From Alectryocaccobium sp964389285 (GTDB lineage: Bacteria > Bacillota > Clostridia > Lachnospirales > Lachnospiraceae): DNA of 64,000 bases. How positions within the stretch are numbered: the stretch's first letter is position 1; each line of letters opens with the position of its first letter. Location of the stretch: assembly GCA_964389285.1 (NCBI GenBank), contig CAYMCZ010000010.1, positions 21,527-85,526 on the forward strand. Direction: 5' to 3'. The position numbers and the translations under genes were made by a program. This document shows, piece by piece, positions 52,064-61,496 of this stretch. The notes below the pieces were generated by a model. The model made no database searches, had not been told where the DNA came from, and saw only the letters and a program-made list of their open reading frames with translations.

Positions 52064-52597
52064 ATGAGCACCTGGAATTCAAGGGGTCTTAGAGGTTCGG
52101 GACTTGAGGAACTTGTAAACAGATCAAACGAACAGTATCGGGAAAAAGGGCTTGCACTGATCCAAAAAGTTCATACGCCTATCACGCCAGTCAGATTCGA
52201 TAAAGAGACACGGCAGATCACGCTCGCTTATTTTGAAGAAAAGAGCACGGTGGATTACATCGGGGCGGTTCAGGGGATACCGGTATGTTTTGACGCGAAA
52301 GAATGCAGAACCGATGCCTTTCCGCTTTCAAACGTTCATGAGCACCAGATCAGATTTATGATGGATTTTGAAAAACAGGACGGAATAGCTTTTTTGCTTC
52401 TGTATTTTGTCAAGCAGGACAGATACTATTATCTCAGGTTAAAAAAACTGCTCGAATTTATAGAGCGAAAAGAAAACGGAGGCCTGAAAAGATTTAAATA
52501 CGGCGAGCTGGAAGATGAATTTTTTCTCAAGCCGGAAAAAGGGATTTTTGTTCCGTATCTGGAGGGGATTCAAAAAGACTTGGAATTAAGAGATTAA
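52064..52597 (+). CDS. recU: RecU-type Holliday-junction resolvase
   Basis: 177 residues. RecU motifs: WNSRGLRGSGLEELVNRSN, the nuclease core VDYIGAV with Asp, and CFDAKECRTDAF with the Asp-x-Lys-type catalytic signature, then HEHQIRFM. It cleaves four-way DNA junctions. Homologues in Bacillus are about 200 residues, so this is slightly short. AAAAAT precedes the ATG; the ribosome-binding site is weak. Confidence 0.82.
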   Translation: MSTWNSRGLRGSGLEELVNRSNEQYREKGLALIQKVHTPITPVRFDKETRQITLAYFEEKSTVDYIGAVQGIPVCFDAKECRTDAFPLSNVHEHQIRFMMDFEKQDGIAFLLLYFVKQDRYYYLRLKKLLEFIERKENGGLKRFKYGELEDEFFLKPEKGIFVPYLEGIQKDLELRD

Positions 52598-52601
52598 AAG
52601 C

Positions 52602-52630
52602 TTGCATTATTTAGTTTAACATGGTAGCAT
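52602..52630 (+). promoter_or_regulatory. Candidate promoter of the histidine operon
   Basis: TTGCAT (52602-52607), a 17-base spacer and TAGCAT (52625-52630), 37 bases before the hisZ start, with CGGAGG in between. No T-box or His-rich leader peptide is visible in the 70-base gap. Confidence 0.5.
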
Positions 52631-52667
52631 AGCAGAGTGATAAAGCGCAGTTCGGAGGTATTATTAA

Positions 52668-53879
52668 TTGAATCAACTGATACATACACCGGCCGGGGTC
52701 AGAGATGTTTTCGGAACCGAGCTTGAACGTAAAAATCTTCTCAGAGATAAGATCCGAAAGATATTTCTTTCTTACGGATATAATTTTATCGAAACACCGG
52801 CCATTGAATTTTTTCCCGTATTTGACAAGGACAAGGGAACCTTACATTCTTCACAGCTTTATAAAATAATAGATAAAGACGGGCACACGCTTGTGCTTCG
52901 TCCGGACTATACCCCTTCGATTGCAAGGGCGGTTTCCATGTATTACTCCGAAGAGGACCTGCCTCTCAGGCTTTGTTATAACGGCAACGTATATTTAAGC
53001 GGCAAGGTGTACAGGGGCAGATTAAACGAAAGTACGGAAATGGGTGTAGAGCTGATAAATTTCGACAAGCCGGAAGCTGACGCCGAACTCATTGCCATGC
53101 AGTGCTCCATTATGAAAGAAGCCGGCTTTGCGGATTTTCAGATATGCATCGGAAATGTGGCTTATTTTTATGCGCTTTGCAAAGAAGGCTGTCTTTCTGA
53201 TGATGACATAGCAACCCTGAGGTCCCTTTTCAGTGCGCGAAACCATTTCGGGGCGATGGAGTACATAGATTCACTGGACATTAAAGAAAACGTCAAACAA
53301 GCCCTCAATTCGCTTCCCGTCCTTTTCGGGGGGACTGATATTTTGGAAAAGGCGTCATCGGTTACGGACAATACAGACGCGCTTGATGCCATCGGGAGGC
53401 TGAAAGCCGTATATGAGCTTGTATGCCGGTTCGGATTCAGTCAGTATGTCAGCTTTGATTTGAGTATGCTCAGTGACTACACATATTATACGGGTATTAT
53501 TTTCCAGACCGTTACATACGGTTCCGGCGATGCGGTCATCCAGGGAGGACGCTATAACAGTTTTATTGAAAAATTCGGAAAAAGAGCTAATGCCAGCGGT
53601 TTTACGACAAAAATAGATGCGCTGATTTCGGCGCTTCAGCGGCAGGACAGACAGTTTTTCATACCAAATGACAAAATAATGATCCTCTACAGGAGCGATC
53701 TTGTAGAAGAAGCGATACAGGAGGCAAAAAGCTGCAGAAGCACCGGGTTAAATGTCTTTTGTATTCCTTTTGATGATCCCGGAGGGCTGGATGCATACAA
53801 AGCATATGCCAAAAAACATTCATGCGGCACGGTTATTTTCATTAAAAATCCAAAAGAAAAAGAAACCATCTGGCTGTAA
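52668..53879 (+). CDS. hisZ: ATP phosphoribosyltransferase regulatory subunit
   Basis: 403 residues from a TTG, preceded by CGGAGG. Start LIHTPAGVRDVFGTELE. The fold is that of class II (HisRS-like) synthetases without the catalytic anticodon parts: RPDYTPSIAR, NGNVYLSGKVYRGR, and DLSMLSDYTYYTGIIFQTVTYGSG (the HisRS-like motif). It is needed by the short HisG next to it to form the hetero-oligomer for step one of histidine synthesis. Confidence 0.93.
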   Translation: MNQLIHTPAGVRDVFGTELERKNLLRDKIRKIFLSYGYNFIETPAIEFFPVFDKDKGTLHSSQLYKIIDKDGHTLVLRPDYTPSIARAVSMYYSEEDLPLRLCYNGNVYLSGKVYRGRLNESTEMGVELINFDKPEADAELIAMQCSIMKEAGFADFQICIGNVAYFYALCKEGCLSDDDIATLRSLFSARNHFGAMEYIDSLDIKENVKQALNSLPVLFGGTDILEKASSVTDNTDALDAIGRLKAVYELVCRFGFSQYVSFDLSMLSDYTYYTGIIFQTVTYGSGDAVIQGGRYNSFIEKFGKRANASGFTTKIDALISALQRQDRQFFIPNDKIMILYRSDLVEEAIQEAKSCRSTGLNVFCIPFDDPGGLDAYKAYAKKHSCGTVIFIKNPKEKETIWL

Positions 53880-53894
53880 CAGGAGATTTATAAG

Positions 53895-54530
53895 ATGAAA
53901 TATTTAACAATAGCTCTGACAAAGGGACGTTTGGCAAAAAAAACTTTAGAGCTGTTTGAAAAACTCGGCATCAGCTGCGACGAGATAAACGACAAAAGCA
54001 ACCGTAAGCTTGTTTTTACGGATGAAAAAAACATGATAAAAGTATTTCTGGCAAAGGGGCCTGACGTACCGACTTTCGTGGAATACGGCGCGGCCGATAT
54101 CGGAGTAGTGGGCAAAGATACGATAGCCGAAGAAGACAGAAATATTTATGAAGTTCTGGATCTCGGGCTGGGAGTATGCAGAATGTGTGTCTGCGGCCCT
54201 CCTGCGGCTTCCGAATACCTGCATCAGAACCAGCTGATAAGAGTGGCTACAAAATATCCCAATATAGCCAAAGATTATTTTTATAAAAAAAGGAATCAGA
54301 CTGTGGAGATCATCAAAATGAACGGTTCTATCGAACTGGCTCCCATAGTCGGCCTTTCGGAGGTTATCGTGGATATAGTTGAAACAGGAAGCACTTTAAA
54401 AGAAAACGGACTTGTCATACTCGAAGAAATCATGCCGATTTCAGCAAGGATGATAGTCAATCCCGTCAGCATGAAAATGGAGTATGACAGGATAGGATCT
54501 TTGATTATGAGCATCAGGGAGCTCTTATAA
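53895..54530 (+). CDS. hisG: ATP phosphoribosyltransferase, short form
   Basis: 211 residues, the short HisG that lacks the C-terminal regulatory domain and depends on HisZ. TKGRLAKKTLELFEKLGI at the start and EIVDIVETGSTLKENGL (PRPP site) at about 160. It condenses ATP and PRPP. AGGAG precedes the ATG. The stop shares a base with hisD. Confidence 0.95.
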   Translation: MKYLTIALTKGRLAKKTLELFEKLGISCDEINDKSNRKLVFTDEKNMIKVFLAKGPDVPTFVEYGAADIGVVGKDTIAEEDRNIYEVLDLGLGVCRMCVCGPPAASEYLHQNQLIRVATKYPNIAKDYFYKKRNQTVEIIKMNGSIELAPIVGLSEVIVDIVETGSTLKENGLVILEEIMPISARMIVNPVSMKMEYDRIGSLIMSIRELL

Positions 54531-55825
54531 TGAAAGTATTAAAACTGAATGAAAGTACAAAAAAAGATGTTTTGGCAGTACTTCTTAACAGAAGTCCGCA
54601 AAATACCGATGAATATGAAAAGACGGTACGCTCAATAATTCAAGATATCAAAGAGAATAAGGATCGCGCTTTATTCGAATATACAAAACGCTTTGATAAC
54701 GTAATTATCGACAGTTCCGATATTGAGGTCACGCGTGAGGAGATAAAAGCCGCTTACGAAGAAGTTGACGACGCTCTTTTGGGGATAATCAGGAAAGCAC
54801 TGGTAAACATCAGGGATTTTCATAAAAAGCAAAAGAAAAACAGTTGGTTTTCCGCTTCCGAAAAAGGCACGATATTAGGACAAAAGATTACTCCCATGCA
54901 AAGAGCGGGAGTATATGTTCCCGGAGGAAAAGCCGTATATCCGTCGTCGGTTCTTATGAATGTTATTCCCGCAAAATGCGCCGGAGTGGAAGAGATTATA
55001 ATGACTACTCCATGTCAAAAAGACGGAAAACCGGATCCGGCGGTTTTGGTTGCCGCAAATGAGGCGGGTGTGGATCGGATTTTCAGGATAGGCGGGGCGC
55101 AGGCGATAGCCGCAATGGCTTACGGTACCGAGAGTGTTCCGAAGGTCGATAAGATAGTGGGACCGGGAAACATATACGTGGCACTTGCCAAAAAAGCCGT
55201 ATTCGGAAACGTTAGCATCGATTCTATAGCAGGACCGAGCGAGATACTTGTGCTGGCGGATGAAAAGGCAAATCCCGTATATGTGGCAGCCGACCTGCTT
55301 TCTCAGGCCGAACACGATCAGATGGCCTCGGCCATACTTATCACGACCAGCAGCAGGCTTGCGGATGAAGTTCAAAAAGAGATTGATCGGATGTTAAAGG
55401 ATTTGCCGAGAGCAGATATTATAAAAGAGTCTCTCGATAATTACGGCTGTATTCTGATTGCGGAAAATATGAACGAGGCGACAGACGCCGCAAATGATAT
55501 CGCATCCGAGCATCTTGAGATACTTACGGAAAATCCTTTCGAAGTTATGACGCGCATAAAAAACGCGGGCGCCATATTTTTGGGGGAATACTCAAGCGAA
55601 CCTCTGGGAGATTATTTCGCCGGTCCGAATCATATATTGCCGACAAACGGCACCGCAAAATTTTTTTCGGCGCTTTCGACAGATGATTTTATTAAAAAAT
55701 CAAGCGTTATTTATTATTCGAAAGCCGCTCTTGAAGAAGTGCATACCGATATAGAAAGTTTTGCGATGGCGGAAGGACTTCAGGCTCACGCAAAATCCAT
55801 ATCGGTAAGATTTGAAAAACGCTAA
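54530..55825 (+). CDS. hisD: Histidinol dehydrogenase
   Basis: 431 residues. VYVPGGKAVYPSSVLMNVIPAKCAGV, GAQAIAAMAYGTESVPKVDKIVGPGN, and SQAEHDQMASAILIT (zinc ligands), then AGPNHILPTNGTAKF. Catalyses the two final NAD-dependent oxidations to histidine. It overlaps hisG by one base and precedes hisB by 28. Confidence 0.95.
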   Translation: MKVLKLNESTKKDVLAVLLNRSPQNTDEYEKTVRSIIQDIKENKDRALFEYTKRFDNVIIDSSDIEVTREEIKAAYEEVDDALLGIIRKALVNIRDFHKKQKKNSWFSASEKGTILGQKITPMQRAGVYVPGGKAVYPSSVLMNVIPAKCAGVEEIIMTTPCQKDGKPDPAVLVAANEAGVDRIFRIGGAQAIAAMAYGTESVPKVDKIVGPGNIYVALAKKAVFGNVSIDSIAGPSEILVLADEKANPVYVAADLLSQAEHDQMASAILITTSSRLADEVQKEIDRMLKDLPRADIIKESLDNYGCILIAENMNEATDAANDIASEHLEILTENPFEVMTRIKNAGAIFLGEYSSEPLGDYFAGPNHILPTNGTAKFFSALSTDDFIKKSSVIYYSKAALEEVHTDIESFAMAEGLQAHAKSISVRFEKR

Positions 55826-55853
55826 AACCGTTGACGGAGGGAATAAAGAAATT

Positions 55854-56444
55854 ATGAAAAACAGGAAGTGTTCTCTGAAAAGAAAAACCAAAGAAACAGA
55901 TATCAGCGTAGAGTTTAATCTGGACGGAACGGGAGCAGGCAGCATAAGCACCGGGATCGGTTTTTTGGATCATATGCTCGAGGGGTTCGCCAGACACGGC
56001 TTCTTTGATCTTGCCGTCAAGGTTACGGGTGATCTTCATGTTGATGATCATCACACCGTCGAAGACATAGGCATAGCGCTCGGAGAGGCGATAGCAAAGG
56101 CGCTGGGGGACAAAGCCGGAATAAAACGCTTCGGAAGCTGCATACTCCCCATGGATGATGCGCTTGTGCTTTTAGCGCTGGATCTTTCCGGAAGGCCTTA
56201 TTTCACATGCAGTGCACAGTTCAATACAGAATATGTCGGCCGGATGCATACCGAAATGATAAGAGATTTCTTTTATGCCGTTTCGTATTCGGCGGGGATA
56301 AACCTGCACATAAAAGTACTGGATGGATTTAACAGCCATCATATTGCCGAAGCAATGTTTAAATCTTTCGCGAGAGCCCTTGACGAAGCCGTTTCGATCG
56401 ATTCCAGAATCAGCGGGGTTCTCTCCACAAAAGGCAAACTCTGA
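55854..56444 (+). CDS. hisB: Imidazoleglycerol-phosphate dehydratase
   Basis: 196 residues from the ATG at 55854; GGAGGG lies 13 bases before it, and an ATG at 55812 inside hisD is less likely. The manganese-binding repeats are GFLDHMLEGFARHGFFDL, DDHHTVEDIGIALGEA and FNSHHIAEAMFKSFARAL. It makes imidazole-acetol phosphate. This is the single-function form, not fused to a HisB phosphatase. Confidence 0.95.
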   Translation: MKNRKCSLKRKTKETDISVEFNLDGTGAGSISTGIGFLDHMLEGFARHGFFDLAVKVTGDLHVDDHHTVEDIGIALGEAIAKALGDKAGIKRFGSCILPMDDALVLLALDLSGRPYFTCSAQFNTEYVGRMHTEMIRDFFYAVSYSAGINLHIKVLDGFNSHHIAEAMFKSFARALDEAVSIDSRISGVLSTKGKL

Positions 56445-56464
56445 TAAGGCTTTGGAGCAAAAAT

Positions 56465-57613
56465 ATGAAAACCATACCTTTTATTAAGATAAACGCAGAA
56501 AATTTTGATGAAAGCTTCGCGCAGGATCTCGCTGAGGATTTTGCTGCGCGGAATTATGAAGGCGCTTTTGTATATGATATCTCGACTTCGTTTGAAGCGG
56601 GAGAAAAAGCCGTCTCTTATTTGAGAGCCGTTTGCAACGCATCGGGTACACGGGTAATCGCAAAGGTGCGCTCATTGCGCATGGAAGATATCAAAAAAAT
56701 ACTCTACGCCGGCTGTGCCTTCGCAGCAGTAGATTTTGACGCTGATATTTCAGAAGAGTTTCTGAAAGAAACAGCCGGAAAATTCGGGAAAGACAAGCTC
56801 ATGGCTTATGTACCCTGCAGATGCGCCATGAACAAGTATAAAAAAGAATACGACGATTATTTCAGCGCGGTTATTACTCGTGATATCAGCAAAGATTTTA
56901 TATCTGAAGCAACGTCGCTTCCGGCATGTTTTATAAACACCGAAGAAACTCTGCTTTACGCGGACGAAAGTATTATTTATGATCCTTTTATAAAAAAGAT
57001 TTCCTGGGATGAATTAAAGAAAAACGGCGAAGGACTTGTGCCGTGCATAGTGCAGGATGTAAAAAACGGACAGGTGTTGATGATGGCTTATATGAACAGG
57101 GATGCTTATGAGCAAACATTAAGCACCGGCAGGATGACATATTTCAGCCGTTCCAGAGGTGCTCTTTGGATAAAGGGTGAAACATCGGGTCATTTTCAGT
57201 ATCTTAAATCACTTTGCATTGATTGTGATAACGATACCCTGCTTGCCAAAGTAGAACAGACGGGCGCGGCGTGCCACACCGGAAACAGAAGCTGTTTTTA
57301 TACGGATATTTATAAAACTTCAGATTTTAATCATGATCCGGCAACTGTCTTTCAGGAAGTTTATGACGTTATTCTTGACAGAAAAACAAATCCTAAAGAA
57401 GGTTCATATACCAATTACCTGTTTGAAAAGGGAATCGATAAGATCCTGAAAAAAATGGGTGAAGAAGCCGTTGAAATCGTAATAGCGGCCAAGAATCCGG
57501 ATAAAGAAGAGATTAAATACGAGATAGCGGATTTTCTGTATCATGCCATGGTTCTCATGGCCGAAAAAGAGGTCACATGGGATGATATTACAAAAGAATT
57601 AGCGAGAAGATGA
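56465..57613 (+). CDS. hisIE: HisIE with an extra HisA/HisF-like N-terminal domain
   Basis: 382 residues; plain HisIE has about 200. HisI (about 188-290) carries MTYFSRSRGALWIKGETSGH and the metal-binding Cys set DCDNDTLLAKVEQTGAACHTG. HisE (about 298-382) reads EEAVEIVIAAKN and ADFLYHAMVLMAEK. The first 175 residues look like a decayed half-barrel of the HisA/HisF type (FVYDISTSF, VIAKVRSLRMEDIKKILYAGCAFAAVDFD), without the phosphate-binding glycines. Its function is unknown. hisA, hisF, hisH and hisC are not in this operon. Confidence 0.9.
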   Translation: MKTIPFIKINAENFDESFAQDLAEDFAARNYEGAFVYDISTSFEAGEKAVSYLRAVCNASGTRVIAKVRSLRMEDIKKILYAGCAFAAVDFDADISEEFLKETAGKFGKDKLMAYVPCRCAMNKYKKEYDDYFSAVITRDISKDFISEATSLPACFINTEETLLYADESIIYDPFIKKISWDELKKNGEGLVPCIVQDVKNGQVLMMAYMNRDAYEQTLSTGRMTYFSRSRGALWIKGETSGHFQYLKSLCIDCDNDTLLAKVEQTGAACHTGNRSCFYTDIYKTSDFNHDPATVFQEVYDVILDRKTNPKEGSYTNYLFEKGIDKILKKMGEEAVEIVIAAKNPDKEEIKYEIADFLYHAMVLMAEKEVTWDDITKELARR

Positions 57614-57616
57614 TTT

Positions 57617-59503
57617 ATGTCAGTAAACATTAAAGCAATGCTGAGTGACGCTGTTTTAATGAGTATTTCGAAACCGGAAAGATATATAGGACATGAGATA
57701 AATGCAGTTGTAAAAGGTACCCCTGAAAAACCGTTTTCGGGCATTCGCTTTGCGATTGCATTTCCTGATGTATATGAGGTGGGAATGTCTCATCTCGGGA
57801 TTCAGATACTCTATGATATGTTTAACAGAATGCCGGATGTCTGGTGTGAAAGGGTTTATTCGCCTTGGCCTGATCTTGATCAGATCATGAGAGAGAGAAA
57901 TATACCTTTATTCGCGCTTGAATCGCAGGATCCGATTAAATTATTTGACTTTCTCGGAATTACTTTGCAATATGAAATGTGTTATACAAACGTATTGCAG
58001 ATTCTGGATCTGTCAGGCATTCCTTTACGCAGCGAAGAACGCCGCGAAGACGACCCGATTGTGATAGGCGGCGGTCCCTGTGCATACAATCCCGAACCTG
58101 TTGCCGAATTTTTTGATTTGTTTTATATCGGTGAGGGTGAGACGGTATATCCGCTGCTTTTCGAGAAATATAAAAAATATAAAAGCATGGGAGGCAGCCG
58201 CAAAGAATTTTTAAAAGCCGCTTCTTCCGTACCCGGAATATATGTACCGTCTTTATATAAACCTTCTTATGACAAAGACGGATTGCTTGTTTCTTTTGAG
58301 CCCACAGAAGAAGGAGTACCTGCGGCGGTTCAGAAACAGATAGTAAAAGATTTTAAAAATGTCACTTATCCTACATCTCCGGTGGTGCCATATATTCAGG
58401 CCACACAGGATCGTGTTGTAGTGGAGATACAGCGGGGCTGCATAAGAGGCTGCCGCTTTTGCCAGGCCGGCATGATATACAGACCCGTACGGGAAAAACC
58501 CGTGGATATCTTAAAAACCATTGCCGAAGAAAGCATAAAAAACACTGGATATGATGAAATTTCCCTGAGTTCTTTAAGCTCAAGCGATTACAGGCATCTG
58601 CCGGAGTATCTTGAGTATCTTATAAACATGTGTCCGGGAGAGGGTGTAAATATTTCACTGCCGTCCTTGCGTATCGACGCATTTTCGCTTGATGTAATGT
58701 CAAAGGTTCAGGACATAAAAAAGATCAGCCTTACATTTGCGCCCGAGGCCGGCAGCCAGAGGATGAGAAATGTCATAAACAAAGGACTCACCGAAGAAGA
58801 TATTTTAAACGGTGCGGAGGCTGCTTTTAAGGGAGGCTGGAATAAAGTAAAATTTTACTTTATGCTGGGACTGCCGGGAGAAACGGATGAAGATATTAAA
58901 GAAATAGCGCATCTCTGCGAAAAAACCGCGATGCTCTATTATGATACCATTCCAAAAGAGCAGCGGACGGGAAAAGTACAGATTACGGCCAGTTCATCAT
59001 TTTTTGTGCCGAAACCTTTTACGCCTTTTCAGTGGGCATCCATGAATACGGAGGATGAGTTTGTCAGAAAAGCCGGTATCGTAAAAGACGAAATCAGAGC
59101 TCAGCTCAATCAGAAAAGCATAAGATATAAGTACCATAATCCCGATGAAAGCATCCTGGAAGGAGTATTGGCCAGGGGAGACAGAAAAGTCTCCCGCCTG
59201 ATAGAGGCTGTTTACAGAAAGGGCTGTATATTTGACGCATGGTCAGAGCATTTTGATCCTCAAAAATGGAAAGAAGCCTTTGAAGAGACCAGCATTGACC
59301 CGCTTTTTTACACGGCAAGAGAAAGAGATACAGACGAGCTTTTGCCGTGGGACTTTATAGATATAGGAGTTACAAAAAAGTTTCTCATCAGAGAATGGGA
59401 AAAATCAAAATCGGGCGAGTTGACGCCGAACTGCGCCGCGCAGTGCCAGGGCTGCGGCGCTCAAATATTCGGAAGCGGGATATGCTATGAGAATAAGAAT
59501 TAA
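57617..59503 (+). CDS. TIGR03960-type radical SAM protein
   Basis: 628 residues. A B12-binding-like N-terminal domain (FAIAFPDVYEVGMSHLGIQILYDMFN) is followed by the radical-SAM Cys set in EIQRGCIRGCRFCQAG (CxxxCxxC). The barrel includes LTFAPEAGSQRMRNVINKG, and the C-terminal Cys-rich end is CAAQCQGCGAQIFG. It pairs with the DUF2344 gene next to it; they are often one protein in other bacteria. Role unknown, possibly RNA or cofactor modification. Confidence 0.92.
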   Translation: MSVNIKAMLSDAVLMSISKPERYIGHEINAVVKGTPEKPFSGIRFAIAFPDVYEVGMSHLGIQILYDMFNRMPDVWCERVYSPWPDLDQIMRERNIPLFALESQDPIKLFDFLGITLQYEMCYTNVLQILDLSGIPLRSEERREDDPIVIGGGPCAYNPEPVAEFFDLFYIGEGETVYPLLFEKYKKYKSMGGSRKEFLKAASSVPGIYVPSLYKPSYDKDGLLVSFEPTEEGVPAAVQKQIVKDFKNVTYPTSPVVPYIQATQDRVVVEIQRGCIRGCRFCQAGMIYRPVREKPVDILKTIAEESIKNTGYDEISLSSLSSSDYRHLPEYLEYLINMCPGEGVNISLPSLRIDAFSLDVMSKVQDIKKISLTFAPEAGSQRMRNVINKGLTEEDILNGAEAAFKGGWNKVKFYFMLGLPGETDEDIKEIAHLCEKTAMLYYDTIPKEQRTGKVQITASSSFFVPKPFTPFQWASMNTEDEFVRKAGIVKDEIRAQLNQKSIRYKYHNPDESILEGVLARGDRKVSRLIEAVYRKGCIFDAWSEHFDPQKWKEAFEETSIDPLFYTARERDTDELLPWDFIDIGVTKKFLIREWEKSKSGELTPNCAAQCQGCGAQIFGSGICYENKN

Positions 59504-60179
59504 ATATTCTAAAAACGGAATTCTGAAATATATAGGTCATCTGGATACAATGCGTTTTTTCCAGAAGGCTTTAAGAAGAGCCGGTTTTGACGTGGTATAT
59601 TCGGAAGGGTTCAGTCCTCATATGATAATGTCATTCGCGCTTCCGTTGGGAGTTGGACTGACAAGCGAAGGTGAATATTTTGACCTTGAAGTCAGATCGG
59701 TTTTTTCGTCGCCGGAAATGAAAGACAGTCTTAATGCGCAGATGCCGGAGGAAATCAAAGTCTTAAATATCGTAAAGGTCCAAGATGATAAAGCTTCCAA
59801 ATGCATGACTTTGGTAGCGGCAGCCGACTATGATATTATCTTAACCGATATGGGCGCTTTTCCCCCTGATTGGAAAGAGTTGCTTGAAGCATTTCTGCAA
59901 AAAAAAGAAATTATGGTACTTAAAAAAACCAAAAAGAATGAAAAGTTAACGGATATCAGGCCGTTGATATATGATTATAAAATAAAAAATGATATGGTAT
60001 CATTTCGTCTTTCCGCAGGCAGTGTCGATAATCTAAAGCCTTCGCTTGTGATGGATGCTTTCTGCGATGAAATAAAAACGCGGCCGGAAAGCGTTTCTTA
60101 TCAGACGCACAGAAAAGAGCTGCTTTTATCCGATGACGGCATATTTTATCCGCTGGATCATTTCGGAGAGGTGATTTAA
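59487..60179 (+). CDS. TIGR03936/DUF2344 protein, partner of the radical SAM gene
   Basis: 230 residues, overlapping the radical SAM gene by 17 bases. RIKYSKNGILKYIGHLDTMRFFQKALRRAG is the family start, then SEGFSPHMIMSFALPLGVGLTSEGEYFDLEV. No enzyme motif. The fixed association with TIGR03960 proteins suggests a substrate-binding subunit. Confidence 0.9.
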   Translation: MRIRIKYSKNGILKYIGHLDTMRFFQKALRRAGFDVVYSEGFSPHMIMSFALPLGVGLTSEGEYFDLEVRSVFSSPEMKDSLNAQMPEEIKVLNIVKVQDDKASKCMTLVAAADYDIILTDMGAFPPDWKELLEAFLQKKEIMVLKKTKKNEKLTDIRPLIYDYKIKNDMVSFRLSAGSVDNLKPSLVMDAFCDEIKTRPESVSYQTHRKELLLSDDGIFYPLDHFGEVI

Positions 60180-60180
60180 G

Positions 60181-61412
60181 ATGGGCGGGATTTATAAACT
60201 CGTCTCTGCCCGAAAAAAATCGGCAGGCCGTGACTTTATTGTAACCGTGCTTTTTGAAAATGAAAAGCCGATTGAATTATATATAGATGACGCGGAACAA
60301 AAATACAGGGCGGGAGATATTTTCGTAGGTCACGTTATCAATATTGACGAAACATCGGGCGGGGCTTTTGTAAAATTTACTCCCGATGAAACGGGATTTC
60401 TCCCGAAAGAAAGCTTTTCGGGAGCCGTATTTAAAAATTCAAAAAAAGACGGCATACTTAAAGCAGAAGACGAGCTGCTTGTAAGCATAGAAACAGAAGC
60501 TTTAAAGACAAAGAATCCCGTGCTTTCAACGGAGTTGAAAATAACCGGAATCAATTTTATAATATCAAACCGTATAGACGGGCTTCTTTTTTCCAAAAAG
60601 CTGACAAAAGATGATAAGGGTCGAATAACCGGTGTTTTACAGCCTTATTTATCCGAATACGGATTTATCGTAAGAACCTCCGCGGCTTATGCTGCGGAAG
60701 AGGAGCTGATTATCGAAATCAGGGAGCTTTCATGCCGGATGGAAAAACTTATCAAAAACGGCAGGATGAGAAATTACGGTGTGCGGCTTTATGATTCCGG
60801 AGGAATATGGCTTGAAAAGCTGAGACAGTACGGTATTGATTCTTTTGAGCGTATTATAACCGATGATGAAGAAATATATCGTGAGCTTTATTCATTCGCA
60901 TCAGAACATCATATTTTTCCGGTTTTAAAGAAACCGATATTGATACGGATAAAACCCTGTGCCTTTATCGGGATGAAATGCTGAGCCTTTACAATCTGTA
61001 TGATTTTTCCGCTGTTATTAAAAGGAGCACCGAAGAAAAAGTCTGGCTTAAGTCGGGAGGCATGCTGATTATCCAGCAGACAGAAGCATTTGCCTGCATA
61101 GATGTAAACAGTGCCAAGTCCGGAAAATGGAGAAAAGACGAAGGCGGCGTGCTGGATTTTAATATGAAAGCGGCTGAGGAAGCGTTCAGACAGATACGTT
61201 TAAGACAGCTTTCGGGCATAATTCTTATAGATTTTATAAACATGAAATCAAAGCAGGAAAAGGACAGGCTTATAGAATACTGTTCACATCTTGCAGGAAA
61301 GGATCCGGTTTATACAAATGTAATAGACATAACCCAGCTTGGAATCATGCAGATAACCCGCAAGAAAACTCATAAAAATATATCACAATTTAATCACATG
61401 TTAATAATATAA
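60181..61412 (+). pseudogene. RNase E/G-family ribonuclease, frameshifted
   Basis: The first frame (60181-60984, 267 residues) holds the S1-like RNA-binding domain (FVGHVINIDETSGGAFVKF) and part of the nuclease. The correct sequence then continues in another frame as TDIDTDKTLCLYRDEMLSLYNL, so one base is lacking near 60927-60930 (TTTTAAAG). The second frame (60978-61412) has the catalytic FACIDVNSAKS and GIILIDFINM (Asp at 2 sites), then MQITRKKTHKN and the end, without the zinc-link CPxC. As read, the protein is truncated before the catalytic residues. A sequencing error is possible. Confidence 0.85.
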
Positions 61413-61496
61413 TATCGTCTGTTGACGTTGTTTCGGAGGAAACTTTCAGGATTATCGATTTTCAGCTTTTGGGAATTTTTATAGGGAATTATTTTT

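Noticed and set aside
52598..52667. T-box or His leader attenuator before hisZ
   Set aside because: The gap is only 70 bases, lacks a TGGN-type T-box and lacks a His codon run.
60978..61412. Second RNase E/G piece as an independent gene
   Set aside because: It begins in mid-domain, has no ribosome-binding site, and joins the first piece exactly when one base is added.
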